In this document: piece by piece, positions 1 through 5,985 of the stretch
Position numbering within the stretch: the stretch's first letter is position 1
Layout: each line of letters opens with the position of its first letter
Source: Pseudomonadota bacterium
GTDB lineage: Bacteria; Desulfobacterota; Desulfobacteria; Desulfobacterales; JAHIVH01
DNA length: 43,129 nucleotides
Reading direction: 5' to 3'
Assembly: GCA_018816735.1 (NCBI GenBank)
Contig: JAHIVH010000022.1
Span: 1 to 43,129, forward strand
Notes under the pieces: generated by a model
Told to the model about the DNA's origin: nothing
The model's database searches: none
The model's input: the letters and a program-made list of their open reading frames with translations, nothing else
Made by a program: the position numbers and the translations under genes

Positions 1-997
1 TAAATCCGGAATCCATCCGGATATCCTTTACCGGTTTAAAGGCTTTTAACCGGGTTTTTCGATTCTCGTTAAACCCCCATATGGTTCGTCTTAAGATCGA
101 TAAGGTCTTTCGCTCGTAGTCCGAGTCCACCGGAACAAAGGTTTCCGGGCAAAGCGGAACAGCTGCGGCTCTTCCCGGAATAAAAGACGGTTTCCGGTCA
201 ACCCACGCCATTAATAGCGTCATCGCAATCATAAATGGCCCCTTATCTAAACTGATACGCCCTGCTCGGTTTATCTTTATGGGAATTTCCATCATTTGAT
301 TATGGATTTGAAAAATCGTTTTATCTCCGGTCTCTGAAATCGAATCAGAAAGAAAAATTTGTACAATATGGGGTTTCCCGGATTGTTTCCATTTTTTACT
401 GATGCTGATCAGTAAACCATTCCGGTCATAATTGTTATCCATCCCGATCCAGATAACATCCTTGAGCTTGAACTGTCGTCCAAACGGGAGGTCTGCCGAA
501 TCCCGAAGCTGTTTTAAAACCCATGTTCCGGTTCTCTTATTCGTATCAAAATAATTCAGACCCGCCATCTCATACAGGTCGTAAAGCATCCCTATAAGGG
601 TATCCCTGGTTTGGGTGTTTTCCCCTTGGGTTTGGGATTCCTGTGCCGGTTCCCGGCCATCTATTTCACCGTCCCTGTGAAAACAATAGGACTTGCGGGA
701 AACTACCTGGGATAGTCCTGGGTCATAATCAACAGCAGAAAAAAAAGGACATGATGCATCATGAGGATAAGATTGCACTTTATTTGCCAGGTGATACCGG
801 ATACCCCTCCCCGACTTCCTCACTTTTGGAATCAGAATCGCCTGATTGTTTTTACGGCAATCGCATCTTACCCATAACTGGTCTTGCCATATCGCCTTTA
901 TCAATTTTTGGGCTCTTAAACCCTCTCCACGAAAAATATTTTTCTCGATGACAGACAACTGCCGGTTGGTTTTCCCGGTTCGATCGATGATCTCCAT
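1..997 (-). CDS. DUF1173-like plasmid protein, 3' end beyond window
   Basis: An open frame runs from an ATG at 997 to the window edge with no stop (at least 332 codons), so the C-terminus is missing. A GGGAGGG ribosome-binding site lies about 12 bases upstream of the start. The N-terminal third contains a Cys/His cluster: VRCDC at about residues 43-47, then GIRYHLAN, then HDASCPFF near residue 85. This arrangement (CxC, a short basic strand, 'YHLA', then HxxxCPF) resembles DUF1173, a family of unknown function found on conjugative plasmids; I recognise it by motif only. It probably binds a metal. It is the last visible gene of the TraD/XRE side and lies in the predicted leading region of transfer. 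The short plus-strand frames here are antisense shadows. Confidence 0.6.
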   Translation of the reverse strand, partial: MEIIDRTGKTNRQLSVIEKNIFRGEGLRAQKLIKAIWQDQLWVRCDCRKNNQAILIPKVRKSGRGIRYHLANKVQSYPHDASCPFFSAVDYDPGLSQVVSRKSYCFHRDGEIDGREPAQESQTQGENTQTRDTLIGMLYDLYEMAGLNYFDTNKRTGTWVLKQLRDSADLPFGRQFKLKDVIWIGMDNNYDRNGLLISISKKWKQSGKPHIVQIFLSDSISETGDKTIFQIHNQMMEIPIKINRAGRISLDKGPFMIAMTLLMAWVDRKPSFIPGRAAAVPLCPETFVPVDSDYERKTLSILRRTIWGFNENRKTRLKAFKPVKDIRMDSGF

Positions 998-1043
998 GAG
1001 ATTAAATTACCCTCCCTGGGATTTTGACCTATAAAAATGAACA

Positions 1044-1064
1044 GCTCATCTTATAGACATGAGC
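1044..1064. promoter_or_regulatory. Dyad in leader of the DUF1173-like gene
   Basis: GCTCAT (1044-1049) and ATGAGC (1059-1064) form a perfect 6 bp inverted repeat with a 9 base spacer, about 50 bases upstream of the start at 997. A TATAAT-like hexamer on the minus strand (1074-1079) lies just upstream, but no good -35 is visible. It could be an operator or a leader hairpin. Confidence 0.3.
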
Positions 1065-1150
1065 CCCTAAAAAATTATAAATTTATCAGCACTAGATAAA
1101 ATTTTTCTCTTTCCATACTCCCCGAAGGTTTCCCGCCTTCCCCCAGATTT

Positions 1151-1179
1151 GGCGGCTCGCAAAGAGCCGCCGGGTTTTT
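1151..1179 (+). terminator. Intrinsic terminator, plus orientation
   Basis: GGCGGCTC (1151-1158) pairs perfectly with GAGCCGCC (1164-1171) across a 5 base loop and is followed by GGG and TTTTT (1175-1179). It is a textbook rho-independent terminator for rightward transcription, yet no rightward gene precedes it. On the minus strand the hairpin sits just after the XRE stop codon (1182-1184) but lacks a U-tract, so there it would act at most as a weak 3'-end structure. Confidence 0.6.
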
Positions 1180-1181
1180 CT

Positions 1182-2162
1182 TCATCCTATATCGATTTCA
1201 TTTGACACATGTTGTTTGAAACTCTCTATTATCGTTGATTCAAGTTTTTCAATGGTCATGTCCGGATCAACATTTTCTTTAGACAAATTCACCTTATCAG
1301 GCCACTCTGAGACGTTTAATTCATCCTCATTCACATATTTTTTTGCCCCATATAGAGAACATGCTGGACATTTTGACCAGTAAACCCGGTCATGAGGCCA
1401 ACAAAAAGAGGGAATCTCCTGTCTACGGACAGCTTTTAATAATTTTTCAAAAGCCTTTTGAATGCCTTTAAAAACCAAATTGTCAGGAGCAGCTTCACCA
1501 GACAGCGCTTGCAGTCCATACAGTTCTAATTTCCATTTTGTTTTAAATGGTATGCTTTTTTCAATTTCTCTAAATTCTACTTTTTTCGTTACAACAAGCG
1601 GCGTTAATTTTTTTAACTCTTCAAACGAAATTCTGCCTAAACTGCACAAAACAAAAACCTCTGTATGGTCAAGGGGGGCGTCATTTGCAAACTTACTTAC
1701 GATCTTTCTTAATATTGACGCGTAAAATCTCAGTAGAACCTCGACGGAGGGAACTCCAAATATTTTAGCTAAAAAAGATACAGCCCAGCTCCATTTATAT
1801 TCAAAGTGTATTGGTTTCGTATAATCTTTGAATCCCACAATCTTACAAAAACCGAGAAACAAATTGATGTCATCTGCATGCTCAACAAGAAATACAAATT
1901 CTTTGTAGTCTGCTTCACGAAACTCCTTTTCATCCATCCTGGACCATTTTTTCTTTAAGAAAGGTCGGCCTTCTCCAAGGATAAGAAAATTGGGATTAAT
2001 ATTATGTTTCAAAATTACTTTTTCTAAAGAATCAAGCCTTGGGGATGCTCCTTTTATCCAGTTTTCTATCAAACGTATGGAGACATCTGCGGCATCCGCA
2101 AATTGTCTTCGGCTCATTGATAATTCAGAAATGATATACTTCAATCGTTTTTTAAAATTCAT
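1182..2162 (-). CDS. XRE/CI-like helix-turn-helix protein with a TraD-type tail
   Basis: This 326-residue protein probably regulates transfer or plasmid genes. The first 60 residues form a CI-repressor-like helix-turn-helix: 'SRRQFADAADVSIRLIENW' followed by 'NINPNFLILGEGRPF', the motif that closes many phage CI DNA-binding domains. The middle is not recognised. A CxxxHx(6)CPAC cluster (FCWPH...WSKCPAC) near residue 265 may bind zinc. The last ~35 residues (KENVDPDMTIEKLE ... EIDIG) closely match the C-terminus of TraD encoded just upstream. I chose the ATG at 2162, which has GAGG seven bases upstream, over a TTG at 2234 that adjoins the traD stop. The gene follows traD in the same direction and is probably co-transcribed. 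The DNA target and ligand are unknown. Confidence 0.75.
   Translation of the reverse strand: MNFKKRLKYIISELSMSRRQFADAADVSIRLIENWIKGASPRLDSLEKVILKHNINPNFLILGEGRPFLKKKWSRMDEKEFREADYKEFVFLVEHADDINLFLGFCKIVGFKDYTKPIHFEYKWSWAVSFLAKIFGVPSVEVLLRFYASILRKIVSKFANDAPLDHTEVFVLCSLGRISFEELKKLTPLVVTKKVEFREIEKSIPFKTKWKLELYGLQALSGEAAPDNLVFKGIQKAFEKLLKAVRRQEIPSFCWPHDRVYWSKCPACSLYGAKKYVNEDELNVSEWPDKVNLSKENVDPDMTIEKLESTIIESFKQHVSNEIDIG
1239..1281 (-). repeat. Direct repeat copy A, XRE gene 3' end
   Basis: This 43 bp segment matches 2326-2368 at 41 of 43 positions by direct reading. It encodes KENVDPDMTIEKLE in the XRE protein. Its partner encodes KENVVPDTTIEKLE in TraD, in the same frame and at the same distance class from the stop codon. 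Confidence 0.9.
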
Positions 2163-2188
2163 GATTTGCCTCATCCATCTATTTATAA

Positions 2189-2221
2189 GCGAGCTTGTCG
2201 CAAAATCGGGAAGCAGCTCGC
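2189..2221. promoter_or_regulatory. Dyad between traD stop and XRE start
   Basis: GCGAGCT (2189-2195) and AGCTCGC (2215-2221) form a perfect 7 bp inverted repeat with a 19 base spacer, lying between the traD stop (2236-2238) and the chosen XRE start (2162). It could be an autoregulatory operator or an mRNA hairpin that lowers XRE expression relative to traD. No convincing promoter is visible beside it. Confidence 0.35.
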
Positions 2222-2235
2222 ACCAAGCTGTCAAA

Positions 2236-4260
2236 TTATAAATCGATCTCGCGCGATGCTTGTTCGCTAAAATTTTCTATTGCCGCCTGGTTCTGATGTG
2301 TTTCTTCTCTTTCTAATAGCTTTGCTTCAAGTTTTTCAATGGTCGTGTCCGGAACAACATTTTCTTTAGGAATTGGTTTCATGGGTTGGTATGGTTTTTT
2401 TTCCAAATCATCTTTAAGCTTGTCTGGCTGCTTTTCAAATTCCTTATTCTCGATCTCAGGGTCTTGAATGATTTTCCCTGATCCGGAGCCCGCTAAATTT
2501 TCATTTTCCGATGGGTTTCCCTCCACACCATTTTTAAATTTATTGATCTCCCGATAATATTTTTCATCAAGCCTGTATCTCTGATCCTCGACAAATGCCG
2601 GATGGATGCTCGGGAAATGTTTGTAGTCGAACTTAACTTTTGTGATATCGGACCCCACAAACTTGATATAAGCTTCGAGATTTTTCATGGCCTGAATTTC
2701 AGCTGCCATGATGAGATGTTCTGTCTTTTCAACTTTCGTGACACCAAAACCATCCCGCATGTTTTCGACACCCATTGAAAAATTTTCCTGAGGAACTTTA
2801 CAAGTCACCTTCCCGATTTTATCAGAAAGATAATTCGCCTCGGTCGGATCATCAACCCGAAACAAAACACAGTTGCCGCATGAGTTGACAATTGTTTGCC
2901 TTGTATTTTTTCCATAAATTTTTTCAAGCTGGCCGATATCCTGAATACCGATCCACACGCTTGCCCCTTTGGAGCGACCGAGTGTCAGGAGATTCATGAT
3001 CGTTGAAAGTCGCTGCAGTGATCCGAACTCATCGATGAAAAGGAAAATCCGTCTTGAGATATCATCCGGGAGGGACAACAATTGACGACCCAATAAATCC
3101 ACGAACAGGGACAGGATCGGTTTTAGGGTATCTTTCGTATTTGCATAGTTGGGGACAAAAATATTTCCGGTCGGATTTCGCACCCAATCGGTGATAGAAA
3201 AATCACCGTCTATGTTGAGGTACGAAAATGATTTGGCGTACTGCATGAGGACCGCATGTATAGACACGGCTTGTTTGGATGAGGCATCCTGAATAAATAC
3301 ATATCCCCTTTCGGCACCTTTGGTATTTTTTAAAATGCCTGATAACCTTTTGATGTCCATGGTGACCATCTTCCAGATATCCTGATTGGTTTTTTTCCCG
3401 TGTTGAAAAAGATAAATAAGGATACCTGCAAAAACGTCTCGCGCTGCGTCGTTCCAAAAAACATTATCGCCAGGTGCAGGGGGAATGAGAGACGTGGCCA
3501 CCGCATCGATATCGTATTCGGTTTTGATTTCATTAAACACATTCCAGCCGACGCATCTTTCATCCAGGGGGTTAAATATAAGGTCCTGATCCGGACGATA
3601 AAATTTCGATATGAAGTCACCTTTATTATCATAGATCAGAGAGTTTTCATTCCGCTCAATAATGCGTTCGAGCACCTGGCTCAAAAAAACCGTTTTACCG
3701 GCACCTGTGGCACCGATAAAAAATACATGTTGGATTTCAAACTCCTTTGGCAATTTCACTTGCGCAAAAGGGAGGTCCTGATTTTTTAATTTCTTGTTCA
3801 GCTTTTCAGGTTCGATCAGTTTCGCGCCTTTGACATATTCCTTTTCATTGTATTGCTCGGAAATAGTTTTAAAACTTTTAAGCGCAACCGGAATGGACAG
3901 GTATGAAAAAAGGCTCACTAAAAATGATACCCAAAGTTTTTTGGTCAAAGCAATATGAGGCAAAATATAAGACGACAGATAAAAGGAAACGTTCTGCGCT
4001 TCGATTGTGTAATTTTTTTCATTCACGATAAAGGCTATACCTGCGTCAGGTGAAAATAATTTTGTGATCCATCCTTTAATAAAGGTGAAAAGTACATGCC
4101 GTTCAAATTCAGTCAGCCAGAAATAGGAAAGAGATATATAAATGATCCCATGCAAAAGAATCGCGCATGAGAACATCACGACCATCATTTTCCAGCTCAT
4201 GATTGATTCGGAGTAAATAGTTTCGAATCCCCGATAAAGGGCAGCTTTTTTTTTCTTCAT
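2236..4260 (-). CDS. traD: Type IV coupling protein TraD
   Basis: TraD is the inner-membrane hexameric ATPase that couples the relaxosome to the secretion channel. It has 674 residues. Two N-terminal transmembrane segments lie at about 25-48 and 108-127 with a periplasmic loop between them. Walker A is GATGAGKT (183-190) and Walker B is IFLFIDEFGSL near residue 405, with a typical 'GIQDIGQLEKIYG' sensor region after it. The C-terminal ~140 residues are charged and low in complexity (a run of GxGSG, then Lys/Glu-rich), as in F TraD, whose tail contacts the oriT-binding protein TraM. Here the tail ends KENVVPDTTIEKLE...EIDL and is shared with the downstream XRE protein. The start overlaps the preceding gene by ATGA. 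Unlike in F, traD lies on the far side of oriT from the main tra operon. Confidence 0.95.
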   Translation of the reverse strand: MKKKKAALYRGFETIYSESIMSWKMMVVMFSCAILLHGIIYISLSYFWLTEFERHVLFTFIKGWITKLFSPDAGIAFIVNEKNYTIEAQNVSFYLSSYILPHIALTKKLWVSFLVSLFSYLSIPVALKSFKTISEQYNEKEYVKGAKLIEPEKLNKKLKNQDLPFAQVKLPKEFEIQHVFFIGATGAGKTVFLSQVLERIIERNENSLIYDNKGDFISKFYRPDQDLIFNPLDERCVGWNVFNEIKTEYDIDAVATSLIPPAPGDNVFWNDAARDVFAGILIYLFQHGKKTNQDIWKMVTMDIKRLSGILKNTKGAERGYVFIQDASSKQAVSIHAVLMQYAKSFSYLNIDGDFSITDWVRNPTGNIFVPNYANTKDTLKPILSLFVDLLGRQLLSLPDDISRRIFLFIDEFGSLQRLSTIMNLLTLGRSKGASVWIGIQDIGQLEKIYGKNTRQTIVNSCGNCVLFRVDDPTEANYLSDKIGKVTCKVPQENFSMGVENMRDGFGVTKVEKTEHLIMAAEIQAMKNLEAYIKFVGSDITKVKFDYKHFPSIHPAFVEDQRYRLDEKYYREINKFKNGVEGNPSENENLAGSGSGKIIQDPEIENKEFEKQPDKLKDDLEKKPYQPMKPIPKENVVPDTTIEKLEAKLLEREETHQNQAAIENFSEQASREIDL
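2326..2368 (-). repeat. Direct repeat copy B, traD 3' end
   Basis: Partner of 1239-1281 (41 of 43 bases identical); it encodes the conserved core of the TraD tail. Similarity at the protein level continues to both C-termini (EIDL and EIDIG), with an insertion of about 10 residues in TraD. Confidence 0.9.
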
Positions 4261-4673
4261 GCGTCACCATCCGTTGCCATGTTTTTTAATTCGGTATGCC
4301 TGATCTTGATCCGGTTTCTCATATCCACATATTCCGCTTTGCTGGGAATAAGCCGCAAAGAAAATTCTTCCAGGAAAATATTTACGCGAACAATATTATT
4401 GTTTAACCGATTGATCCGTTGATTGAGCAATTCTATTTCAAAAGAAATTTTGCTGAAGTGTGCAGCCATGTCATCAGACATTTTCTGCATTCGATCAAGA
4501 AGGGCATCATACTTATCCGACACTTTTTTATAATCGGTATTTTCAAAACCGATTTCTAAAATCTGCCGAACCAATTCACTCTGAGAAATATTTTTATCTT
4601 TGGCCAATTTGGAAATTTTTAAATCCATTTCCGGGTTCAACATATAGCTAACTTGTTTTTTATTCTTTTTCAT
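4257..4673 (-). CDS. RHH/coiled-coil protein 3 (TraM/TraY-like candidate)
   Basis: This 138-residue protein is probably a relaxosome accessory or DNA-binding protein. The N-terminal 45 residues look like a ribbon-helix-helix fold: a short strand (QVSYMLNPEMDLKISKLAKD), then 'ISQSELVRQILEIGFENTDY'. A long heptad-rich coiled coil occupies about residues 60-110. The N-terminus and first part of the coil are clearly related to the two genes upstream, so the three arose by tandem duplication. I prefer the ATG at 4673, with AGGTGAG upstream, to a GTG at 4682. The end overlaps the traD start by ATGA, so coupling protein and DNA-binding proteins should be co-translated. The family name is uncertain; the role is inferred from fold, position beside oriT and coupling to traD. 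Confidence 0.7.
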   Translation of the reverse strand: MKKNKKQVSYMLNPEMDLKISKLAKDKNISQSELVRQILEIGFENTDYKKVSDKYDALLDRMQKMSDDMAAHFSKISFEIELLNQRINRLNNNIVRVNIFLEEFSLRLIPSKAEYVDMRNRIKIRHTELKNMATDGDA

Positions 4674-4674
4674 T

Positions 4675-4947
4675 TTACTCACCTATTTTAAAATTTCTGC
4701 TCATGGATTGTATCAGTTCTTGATGAACCGAATCGATCACTTGAAAAATTTTTTCAAAATTCTGTTCCAGGCACTCAGAAATTTTTTTCACTTCCTGTCG
4801 AAGACAATCAAATTTATCTGTCATGTTTTCGTAGTCGGTATGTTCAAACCCGATGGCTATCAGTTTTCTGATCACTTCAGCTTTAGTACTCATTCTTAAA
4901 TTTATTTTTACGGATGGCGATAGGCTCCGTGGTTTGTTTTTTTCCAT
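4675..4947 (-). CDS. RHH/coiled-coil protein 2
   Basis: The product has 90 residues. Its core 'STKAEVIRKLIAIGFEHTDYENMTDKFDCL' matches both neighbours (IGFEHTDY against IGFENTDY and IAFENVDQ). The N-terminal strand region is shortened and its sequence altered (SLSPSVKINLRM), so it may bind DNA differently or act only as a heteromer partner. A C-terminal coiled coil follows (about 45-80). The ribosome-binding site GGAAGGG lies directly upstream, within the end of the previous gene. Its stop codon is one base before the next ATG. Confidence 0.65.
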   Translation of the reverse strand: MEKNKPRSLSPSVKINLRMSTKAEVIRKLIAIGFEHTDYENMTDKFDCLRQEVKKISECLEQNFEKIFQVIDSVHQELIQSMSRNFKIGE

Positions 4948-4948
4948 T

Positions 4949-5194
4949 TTACCCTTCCTGCTTATAACTTTTTTCTAATTCTGAAATTTTTTGATGGACC
5001 ATATCAAAATGACTTTCCATTTTTTTTTGAAGGCGATCAAACTTGCTCGACATTTTTTCTTGGTCAACATTTTCAAATGCGATTATTAAGAGCTGTCGCA
5101 TCGCCTCTCCTTTAGAAATTTTTTTGTCTTTTGCTATACGTGAAATTTCCAAATTCATTTTCGAATCAATATAGAAAGAAAATTTTCGTTTCAT
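4949..5194 (-). CDS. RHH/coiled-coil protein 1
   Basis: The product has 81 residues and is the first gene after oriT. The N-terminal basic strand (KRKFSFYIDSKMNLEISRIAKD) and 'ISKGEAMRQLLIIAFENVD' form a ribbon-helix-helix-like unit; the rest is a short coiled coil (KFDRLQKKMESHFDMVHQKI). The ribosome-binding site AAGGGAAGG lies about 9 bases upstream. Position next to oriT, small size and basic N-terminus fit a TraY/TraM-type oriT-binding accessory factor. The dyads and repeats in 5298-5567 are its most likely targets. Confidence 0.65.
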   Translation of the reverse strand: MKRKFSFYIDSKMNLEISRIAKDKKISKGEAMRQLLIIAFENVDQEKMSSKFDRLQKKMESHFDMVHQKISELEKSYKQEG

Positions 5195-5297
5195 TTTTTA
5201 TGAACCTTCCCTTGGTCAACAGATTTTTTTTGCTCATTCGGCGCTGGCCTTTTTAAAAAACTTTTCAAAAAATGATCAAAAATCAAAAACTACAAAA

Positions 5298-5400
5298 AAG
5301 CGTGTGGTCCTCGTGACCACTGTCCGAGCATTTTCTTCTAAAATGCTCCACACCCCACGCCATTTTTTTTGATGGCATCTCCTATAATTGGCGTGGTTTC
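5298..5400 (-). other. oriT: Origin of transfer with F-like nic site
   Basis: On the minus strand, 5361 to 5345 reads GGCGTGGGGTGTGGAGC. From memory of F plasmid oriT, the F relaxase substrate core is GCGTGGGGTGTGGTGC, nicked between T and G of GTGTGG; only one base differs. The predicted nick is therefore between 5350 and 5349. Structure around it: CCACGCCA (5355-5362) and TGGCGTGG (5389-5396) form a perfect inverted repeat on the 5' side of nic. GAGCATTTT (5326-5334) and AAAATGCTC (5340-5348) form a perfect hairpin abutting nic on the 3' side. GTGGTC/GACCAC (5304-5309, 5315-5320) forms a third hairpin followed on the minus strand by a T-tract, so it may also terminate leftward transcription. 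The region lies between traI and the RHH genes, as expected. Confidence 0.85.
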
Positions 5401-5424
5401 ATACTTATCTATCTGTTTTTTTAA

Positions 5425-5565
5425 TCATTTTATTATATGAGAAACTATTTGTTTTGACGATTTCTCATAGTTTTTCTCGGAGATTAACGTCATTTTTGAA
5501 AATAAATAGCTATTATTATTGTATATTCTTCTATTTGTTTTTGTTTTCTTGTCTGCTTTTCTCAT
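5425..5565 (-). CDS. Small basic protein inside the oriT region
   Basis: An ATG at 5565 opens a 46-codon frame ending in TGA at 5425-5427. The product is strongly basic at its start (MRKADKKTKTNRRIYNNN) and contains no acidic cluster. AAGGGGG lies 7-8 bases upstream of the ATG. It overlaps a dyad and repeats that look like protein-binding sites, so the frame could be fortuitous. If real, a short Lys/Arg-rich protein beside nic would suit a relaxosome factor. No family recognised. Confidence 0.4.
   Translation of the reverse strand: MRKADKKTKTNRRIYNNNSYLFSKMTLISEKNYEKSSKQIVSHIIK
5436..5469. promoter_or_regulatory. Dyad and repeated motif beside oriT
   Basis: TATGAGAAA (5436-5444) and TTTCTCATA (5461-5469) form a perfect 9 bp inverted repeat with a 16 base spacer. 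The arm TTTCTCATAG recurs exactly at 5558-5567. These are candidate binding sites for the three ribbon-helix-helix proteins encoded next door. Confidence 0.5.
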
Positions 5566-5657
5566 AGAAACCCCCTTAATTAGCATTTAAATAGCTGTTA
5601 TCTTGTCTATTTCTTCTCCTATGGGGCTGTTTTTTTGTTCCTCTGAAAATTTTAGTT

Positions 5658-5966
5658 TCAAGCAGCCTGATTTTTCTTTTCGGATGGACCCGGAGGAGAA
5701 ACTTTTTTCACCTCAACCGTTTTTTCTTTTTTGCCGGACAACTTTTCGAGCTGTTTTGCAAAACTTTCCGGCAGGCCATCCTTATTTTTCAGAAGCGTGT
5801 CCAGGTTGCTCAATAAAATTTTTGCAGCCTCTTTCTCTTTCTCCTCTTTCAATTGTTGGATACGTTCCACCTTGTCGTCTTTTAAGATTTTAATCAGCTC
5901 ATCAAAATCTTCCGGTAAAAAATTTTTGGTTACCCGTCGAATGTTTGCTAAAATTTTTTCATCCAT
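5658..5966 (-). CDS. Small coiled-coil protein after traI
   Basis: Hypothetical, 102 residues from an ATG at 5966 preceded by AAGGAG at six bases; a TTG at 5996 inside traI is a poorer choice. The protein is highly charged. Residues about 30-65 (KDDKVERIQQLKEEKEKEAAKIL) form a predicted coiled coil and the tail is Lys/Pro-rich. It has no signal peptide, membrane segment or cysteine. It is the last gene of the main tra operon, just before oriT, so a relaxosome or TraI-partner role is possible; no family is recognised. Confidence 0.65.
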   Translation of the reverse strand: MDEKILANIRRVTKNFLPEDFDELIKILKDDKVERIQQLKEEKEKEAAKILLSNLDTLLKNKDGLPESFAKQLEKLSGKKEKTVEVKKVSPPGPSEKKNQAA

Positions 5967-5985
5967 GGTCGTCTCCTTTGATAAA

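Noticed and set aside
643..1034. Plus-strand frames of 102 and 62 codons
   Set aside because: They are antisense to the DUF1173-like gene, which has a ribosome-binding site and a recognisable Cys/His motif; the plus frames have neither.
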